Shown here: in pieces, positions 58,807 through 64,000 of the stretch
Layout: the number at the start of each line of letters is the position of its first letter
Position numbering within the stretch: position 1 is the first letter of the stretch
NCBI GenBank assembly: GCA_032622095.1
Contig: CP136064.1
Span: 171,810,310-171,874,309 of the forward strand
Source: Siphonodentalium dalli
Taxonomy: Eukaryota; Mollusca; Scaphopoda; Gadilida; Siphonodentaliidae
DNA: 64,000 nt
Reading direction: 5' to 3'
Translations under genes and position numbers: made by a program
Notes under the pieces: model-generated
What the model was told of the DNA's origin: nothing
Database searches by the model: none
What the model saw: only the letters and a program-made list of their open reading frames with translations

Positions 58807-59111
58807 AGAGACCCAGAAGTCTCCAAATTCCATGTAGATAGTATTTATTCCAGTTGGATCTTCCATATTTCAAGGAATTTTTCTACAATTCAACAAAATG
58901 TCCTAGTAATGCAAATCATCAGCCCGCAGATGATATATAGTCTATAATATGGAGCCTTTATTTGCACAATCAAGTATTCAGTACTGAATATTTTAACATC
59001 CAAATTTATATGGACACATACTCAAATACAGAACAGGTGTCCCCAAACAAAAATTCTCTGGATCCTTCCCCGCGAGTTTGTCCGTGTCCGAGGGGAAGCA
59101 ACTCGTGTGAG

Positions 59112-59212
59112 CTACGGGTTCGATGGGTAGCCCCAACCCGCGTCCTGTGTGGTGTGACTATCGCTCCGAGTGCTAATTACACCAATTAGAGGAACCCTAT
59201 ATATCGACTTTC
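59112..59212 (+). repeat. Direct repeat R, copy 3
   Basis: GGGTTCGATGGGTAGCCCCA to GGAACCCTATATATCGAC. The following CTTGGGACCTCGAAACGAGGG also matches the sequence after copy 1. Confidence 0.7.
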
Positions 59213-60235
59213 GTTCTCTATTCTTGGGACCTCGAAACGAGGGAAGCGACGTCAAGGGGAGCTACGGGGAAGGCGATTCATGAACCTGTTCTTACCTCGA
59301 TGAGCAGTCCTGTGAAAGTAATTAATGTGATTACGAACAATCACAAATACACCTGTTGTGTTATGTTACCATGCCTGTGTCAACAAAGGCAGTAACAGCT
59401 CCATTGTTGGTTAAAAAGGTTCAAATTGACATTCAGGATTTTACAATCCTATCAGCGTATTTCACAAGCGTTAAAACAGTGCTTTTGTCTTCAGCTTTAC
59501 ACCAGACGATGATTGTCAACGTCTCAATAAAGCCGTAAAACGACAAAAATGAATTCGAAAGTAAGTCACCTAATTTCGTGATACCTTTAACCACCGTCAA
59601 CGCACGTGGTAACTTAAATTATACGTCACCTGTATGCCATAGATTTGTTATAAAGAAAACGATCAGCGTCTTTAGTCATATCCAATGGTGCCTCGAATGT
59701 TCTGTCGTTAATAGGCCAGAAATTCTTATATTGTCGGCATAAACAACGGATATTACTTCATTTGACCGATTTAAATTATGGAAGACAAAGTCCGTTAAAA
59801 CGAAACGAGTCATCCATTTCCGATCTTATATTCGGAACAAAATCGCGTAATCTTTATGTGAATTGTTACATAATTTTCAACTATAAGCAAAGAAATAATG
59901 TTGTTTGTATAAAACAAAAACAAAACTGTTTTTGCTATACAAACTGCAACTTAGCTTCGTATTCTTTGTGAGAGATTCTTTTTGCACCCGTCCTGGTGAG
60001 GAGGGAAAAAAATATGGCGATTACTTCACTACGTGTCAGAAATCACGTGATTACACGGGTCATGAACATGACAGAAGATATGTACCATAGAATTTCGTAC
60101 GTTTTTTTTCAACTCGGAGAGTTAACCCCTCCTACTTGGGATAATATACCATATAGTTCAGTGGGCAAGATACCTTTGACGGAGATACACCATATTCAGA
60201 TGAAGATCGATAGTTATAAATGGAAATTTTCACTT

Positions 60236-60237
60236 GC
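60236..60237 (-). other. ANKIB1: Non-canonical GC splice donor in ANKIB1
   Basis: The minus-strand bases after the MQ codons are GCAAGT. This is the standard GC-AG donor consensus and it keeps the Ariadne reading frame to the acceptor at 52,240. I see no GT donor in the first few bases that would give the same protein. Confidence 0.7.
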
Positions 60238-60380
60238 CTGCATGAATTCGAAAACGATTTTCTTGTAGCCTGGACCAGCCAGATAGTACCCGTATACATA
60301 TGAATATTTCAGAACTCTGCGAGCCTTCAGCAACTGGTGAACAGCATCCTCAACGAACTGAGTCTCCAGCTTAGCTGTAG
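60238..60380 (-). CDS. ANKIB1: ANKIB1 exon (Ariadne domain core)
   Basis: This 143-base exon gives about 48 residues including FVEDAVHQLLKARRVLKYSY, a diagnostic Ariadne-domain stretch (FxEDAVxxLLKxRRxLKxSY is the ANKIB1 pattern I recall), and ends in IVFEFMQ. The acceptor TTTATTACAG lies at 60,381-60,390. The reading continues directly into TELEE of the next exon, matching the family pattern FELMQT-LE. The 3' boundary needs a GC donor: the bases after the CAG codon are GCAAGT instead of GTAAGT, so the intron to 52,239 appears to be of the GC-AG class. The end of a 6.3-kb inverted-repeat unit lies only about 48 bases into that intron. Confidence 0.88.
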
Positions 60381-60479
60381 CTGTAATAAACAATTACTTT
60401 AATTGAGATATGAATGGTCATTTCCAAGAAAAATAATCTCACTTGTTTTTGGTTCTATGTGTGAAAATGCATCAAATGC

Positions 60480-61415
60480 TTAACACGTTCACTGCCGAAA
60501 ATGGGTAATTCCATCCCGTATGACAACATGGAATTACATGTTTTGCCGATAGTAGTTGATATTTGCTGTATGTATGACTGATGGTTCAACCAATATCGGG
60601 TTATGTGACGCTGAAACATGTTACAAGGCTACTATGAGATAACTCGTAGTCGGCAACTGGGATGGAATTTAACAGTGTTTCACCGCTGGTGCCAGCTACG
60701 ATTTATCTCATAGTAGCCTTGTAACATGTAAATAATAAATAAAATTACGTTTTCTACGACATAGATTACGAAGAGTGGTATACAGGTGCAAGCATATCGT
60801 GCATAAGACACAGTAAATTAATTTACTTACGAGAAAACTCGTAGCTGGCACCAGCGATGAACACTGGTAAATTCCATCCCAGGTGCTGACTACGAGTACT
60901 AGTATGTTATCTCGTAGTAGCTCTATAACACGTTTCAGTATCATATAAGTCGATTTTGCTCGACCAAATATTTGTAGAAGACACGACTAATGAATTTATA
61001 TATACACACTTGTACACTCATTGCCAGGGAACTGAACTTGCATGCATGTGTTAACAAGCCACAGGTATTCGCTTGTGCCTATACCTGATGTAGGGCTAGC
61101 TCGAGTTTCCAACATCCTCTGGCACTATATCCACATTATTTCACTGTCAGAATGTAACCAGTTATAAAACCAGTGGAGTAAGTTCGAGATGTGTCATAAA
61201 GATAGAACCAGAGCTGATAATCAGAATAGTTAGACATTAGCGAACTCAAGCATAGTGCTGATTTCTAAGTACTAGTAATCTCAAGATACATGTAAGTGTT
61301 GTTCTATTATATATTACTAGTATATAGCAAACCTTTGCTATTTGGCTACTCATAGTAGCAATCCCCATGGAACCATTTACTACAAGTTTACACATAGCGG
61401 CAGTGAACATGTTAA
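60480..61415. mobile_element. TTAA-flanked MITE with ACGTTCACTGCCG ends
   Basis: TTAACACGTTCACTGCCG and the complement CGGCAGTGAACATGTTAA. Inside, TTACAAGGCTACTATGAGAT and its complement form a hairpin at about 60,625-60,730, and related TAGTAGC-ATAACACG sequences follow to 60,945. It fits a piggyBac-type MITE. It lies in the ANKIB1 intron. Confidence 0.75.
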
Positions 61416-61429
61416 AATAAGTGCATTTT

Positions 61430-61498
61430 TAACCCTATAATGACGGGAGCTCAGCATTAAAAATCCTGTGTCATTACATTATTTTATACGAGATAGGG
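61430..61498. repeat. Fragment of the TTAA hairpin MITE
   Basis: TTAACCCTATAATGACGGGA and GGGAGCCTCACATTA, one side only. Confidence 0.6.
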
Positions 61499-61499
61499 A

Positions 61500-62045
61500 G
61501 CCTCACATTAACATATTATCAAATTCCTTACATACTTATTGCGTGGTGTGAACAAAACCCATTGAAATATAATCCCAAGACCACAAAATTGGCAAAAAAT
61601 TAAGAGAAATCGAAGCCCAAACATATTTATTAAACGTTTTACTGCAGCATAAATAGATACACATCACACCATGGCCATCACACAAGCCGGTCACCTGATT
61701 TATGTTTGAATGGCTGCAAACTCAGGCAGCAAACTGTGCTAATCTGTGAAGTTCAGGAATTCATGTGGGAGATCCCGAGATTTTTCATGTGGTTTGCAGG
61801 AAATTTTCTAATTTTCGTAAACAGATACATGTGATAATTTATAAGTGCAATTTAAGCGGTTATAACGGACTCTTTTTAACGGAGGATATCTTTCAGAGGA
61901 TATTGTTATGTGTAGTAGTTCTTTATTGTGCATGGCATTTGACAACTAGTTCCTTATTTACAATTTATCAATAGGGGTCATATGCAACCACCACAGTATA
62001 GGTACCAGAAACGTAACTAACCAGCCGGTATCATTCAGCACATAC
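61500..62045. other. No gene seen (ANKIB1 intron)
   Basis: AT-rich intron downstream of the exon at 62,046-62,115. Confidence 0.5.
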
Positions 62046-62115
62046 CTCGATCAGTTACAGCTTCTGCTAGTTTCATCATCTTATCTTTAGCTGTGTTCAA
62101 TAGTGGTTCCTCAAG
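62046..62115 (-). CDS. ANKIB1: ANKIB1 exon (Ariadne domain, first exon in window)
   Basis: ANKIB1 is a RING-between-RING E3 ubiquitin ligase whose C-terminal Ariadne domain, by analogy with other Ariadne-type ligases, restrains the catalytic RING2. This 70-base exon reads LEEPLLNTAKDKMMKLAEAV and continues for three residues. That fits the helix of the vertebrate ANKIB1 Ariadne domain in which a leucine-rich LL-TAK-KM pattern occurs (recalled family pattern, not a search). The acceptor is a CAG at 62,116-62,118 and the donor reads GTATG from 62,045 downwards. It enters in phase 0 and leaves in phase 1, which joins in frame to the exon at 60,380. The ankyrin, RING1, IBR and RING2 exons are expected upstream, to the right of this window. 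Confidence 0.8.
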
Positions 62116-62162
62116 CTGTGGACAATGAATACACCATAATTATAAAAGCATGAATCAGCCAT

Positions 62163-63940
62163 ATGAAAGTGTCAATGACACTGTAGCTCAACTTGGAAAG
62201 GGAAAAATTTCATGTGTTACAGTCAATGGAGTGATTAGGAATGTGGAATGTTGAAAGGCCTACTAGTTATGGAAATAGTAAAATCCAAGATGGCTGCTGG
62301 CGGTCATGTTTTTTGGCCGAATAACCCCAAAAAGACTCGTTCCCATCTACATGTCATTGTTAACAGCAGTACGAGCTGTAGCCCGCGCCAATGGATTGAA
62401 TTTTGAAATGCAAGATGGCCACTGGCAGCTATGTTTTAATGGCGAATAACCCCAAAATGACTCGTTCCCATCTACATGTCAATGTCAACATTCCAGACAA
62501 ATTTCATAAAGATCAGACCAAAGGTACGACCTGTAGCCCGCGCCAAAGAATTTAGTCATGCCAAGAGTAAAATCCAAGATGGCAGCTAGCGGCCATGTTT
62601 TTTGGCCGATGACCCCAAAATGACTCGTTCCCATCTACATGTCATTGTTAACATCCATGACAAATTTCATGAAGATCTGACCAAAGCTACGACCTGTAGC
62701 CCGCACCAAAGGATTTAGTCATGCAAAGAGTAAAATCCAAGATGGCTGTTGGCGGCCATGTTTTCTGAACGAACGATCCCAAAATGACTCGTTCCCATCT
62801 ACATGTCATTGTTAACATCCATGACATATTTCATGAAGATCTGACCAAAGCTACGACCTGTAGCAAAAGCCAAAGGATTTAGTCATGCAAAGAGTAAAAT
62901 CCAAGATGGCTGCTCGCAGCCGTGTTTTTCGGCCGAATGACCCCAAAATGACTCGTTCCCATCTACATGTCATTGTTAACATCCATGACAAATTTCATGA
63001 AGATCTGACCAAAGCCACGACCTGTAGCCCGCGCCAAAGGATTTAGTCATGCAAAATGTAAAATCCAAGATGGCTGCTGGGCTGGTGGCCATGTTTTTTG
63101 GCCGAACGACCCCAGAATGACTCGTTCCCATCTACATGTCAATATTAACATCCATGCAAAATTTCATTATGATCAGACAAGCAGTACGACCTGTAGCCCG
63201 CGCCAATGGATTGAATTTTGAAATCCAAGATGGCCGCTGGCAGCCATGTTTTTATGCTGAACGACCCCAGAATGACTCGTTCCCATCTACATGTCAATAT
63301 TAACATCCATGACAAATTTCATGATGATCAGACAAGCAGTACGACCTGTAGCCCGCACCAATGGATTGAATTTTGAAATCCAAGATGGCCACCAGTGGCC
63401 ATGTTTTTTGGCCGAATAACCCCAAAATGACTCGTTCCCATCTACATGTCAATGTCAACATTCATGACAAATTTCATAAAGATCAGACAAAAGGTACGAC
63501 CTGTACCCCGCGCCAAAGGATTTAGTAATGCAAAGAGTAAAATCCAAGATGGCTGCTGGCGGCCATGTTTTTCGGCCGAACGACCCCAAAATGACTCGTT
63601 CCCATCTACATGTCAATATTAACATCCATGACAAATTTCATGATGATCAGACGAACAATACGACCTGTAGCCCGTGCAATGGATTGAATTTTGAAATCCA
63701 AGATGGCCGCCAGTGGCCATGTTTTTTGGCCGAATGACCCCAAAATGACTCGTTCCCATCTACATGTCAATGTCAACATTCATGACAAATTTCATAAAGA
63801 TCAGACCAAAGGTACGACCTGTAGCCCGCGCCAAAGGAAATTGTTGACGGACACACGCACAAACAGACACACGCACACACAGACGACGGACGCCAAACCA
63901 TGGCAATAGCTCAAACTTACAAAGTAAGTTGAACTAATAA
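62163..63940 (+). mobile_element. Tandem-core element copy D, about ten units
   Basis: AAAGTGTCAATGACACTGTA left end, CTCGTTCCCATCTACATGTC at 62,336, 62,461, 62,623, 62,788, 62,949, 63,120 and on. Then ACACACGCACAAACAGACAC and the terminal hairpin AAACTTACAAAGTAAGTT. Same family as 49,905-51,717. Some units are 125 bases, others about 165, showing deletion of part of the unit. Confidence 0.8.
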
Positions 63941-64000
63941 TGATAATAATGGTGCTTATTTAGCGCTTATCTCCAGTACAAACGAACCCTAAGCACTTTA

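Larger units (their letters stand above)
53889..60188. mobile_element. 6.3-kb inverted-repeat unit in the ANKIB1 intron
   Basis: TGTATCTCCGTCAAAGGTAT and CTTGCCCACTGAACTATATG at the left edge are exactly reverse complemented at the right edge (60,146-60,188). The right side then carries the MITE interior described at 53,566; the left side does not. The inside is more GC-rich than its surroundings and holds at least one nested element, a tandem repeat and three direct repeats. I could not find a transposase. It may be one large element or two MITE ends that happen to face each other. Confidence 0.6.

Noticed and set aside
63940-64000. Possible SINE or 3' end starting at the window edge
   Set aside because: Only about 60 bases visible (GGTGCTTATTTAGCGCTTAT); too short to classify.

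Overview
This is a repeat-rich piece of an animal (metazoan) nuclear genome. Spliced exons with canonical splice sites, AT-rich introns, CR1/L2-type retrotransposons and many short inverted-repeat transposons rule out a prokaryote. The tandem-core elements with microsatellite tails and terminal hairpins resemble the pearl/Helentron-associated repeats of bivalves, so a marine invertebrate, perhaps a mollusc or another lophotrochozoan, is my best guess. No marker in the window proves this.

The one gene I can name is on the minus strand and fills the right half. Six exons between 62,115 and 36,084 encode the C-terminal part of an ANKIB1-type RBR ubiquitin ligase: the end of the Ariadne domain, one clear and one possible ubiquitin-interacting motif, and a long acidic/serine-rich tail. 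The ankyrin repeats and RING-IBR-RING exons must lie beyond base 64,000. The introns are large (up to about 8 kb) and full of transposons. One of them appears to be a GC-AG intron. A second protein trace is a single plus-strand exon at 14,108-14,316 that looks like the end of a C-type-lectin domain.

Layout. 1-11,300: an old L2/CR1-like element split by a younger non-LTR element (10-bp target duplication) and by a DNA transposon that itself contains further nested inverted-repeat elements. 11,500-13,800: tandem-core repeat with a GACA/GACG microsatellite. 14-16 kb: C-type-lectin exon and hairpin elements. 17.7-19.1 kb: a 40-bp minisatellite. 19.1-20.2 kb: inverted repeat. 21.2-25.4 kb: a transposon-like unit with inverted arms of about 700 bp. 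25.5-33.2 kb: many fold-back MITEs of at least three families. 34-36 kb: tandem-core and double-hairpin elements next to the ANKIB1 stop codon. 36-62.1 kb: ANKIB1 exons with intronic insertions, including a third RT fragment, two insertions with 8-bp duplications and a 6.3-kb inverted-repeat unit of unusual base composition. 62.2-64 kb: another tandem-core element.

There is no operon or pathway here. The main biology is one conserved gene surrounded by layered transposable elements. The most informative observations are the nested insertions with readable target duplications, a double-hairpin element family, and the unusual splice site in ANKIB1.
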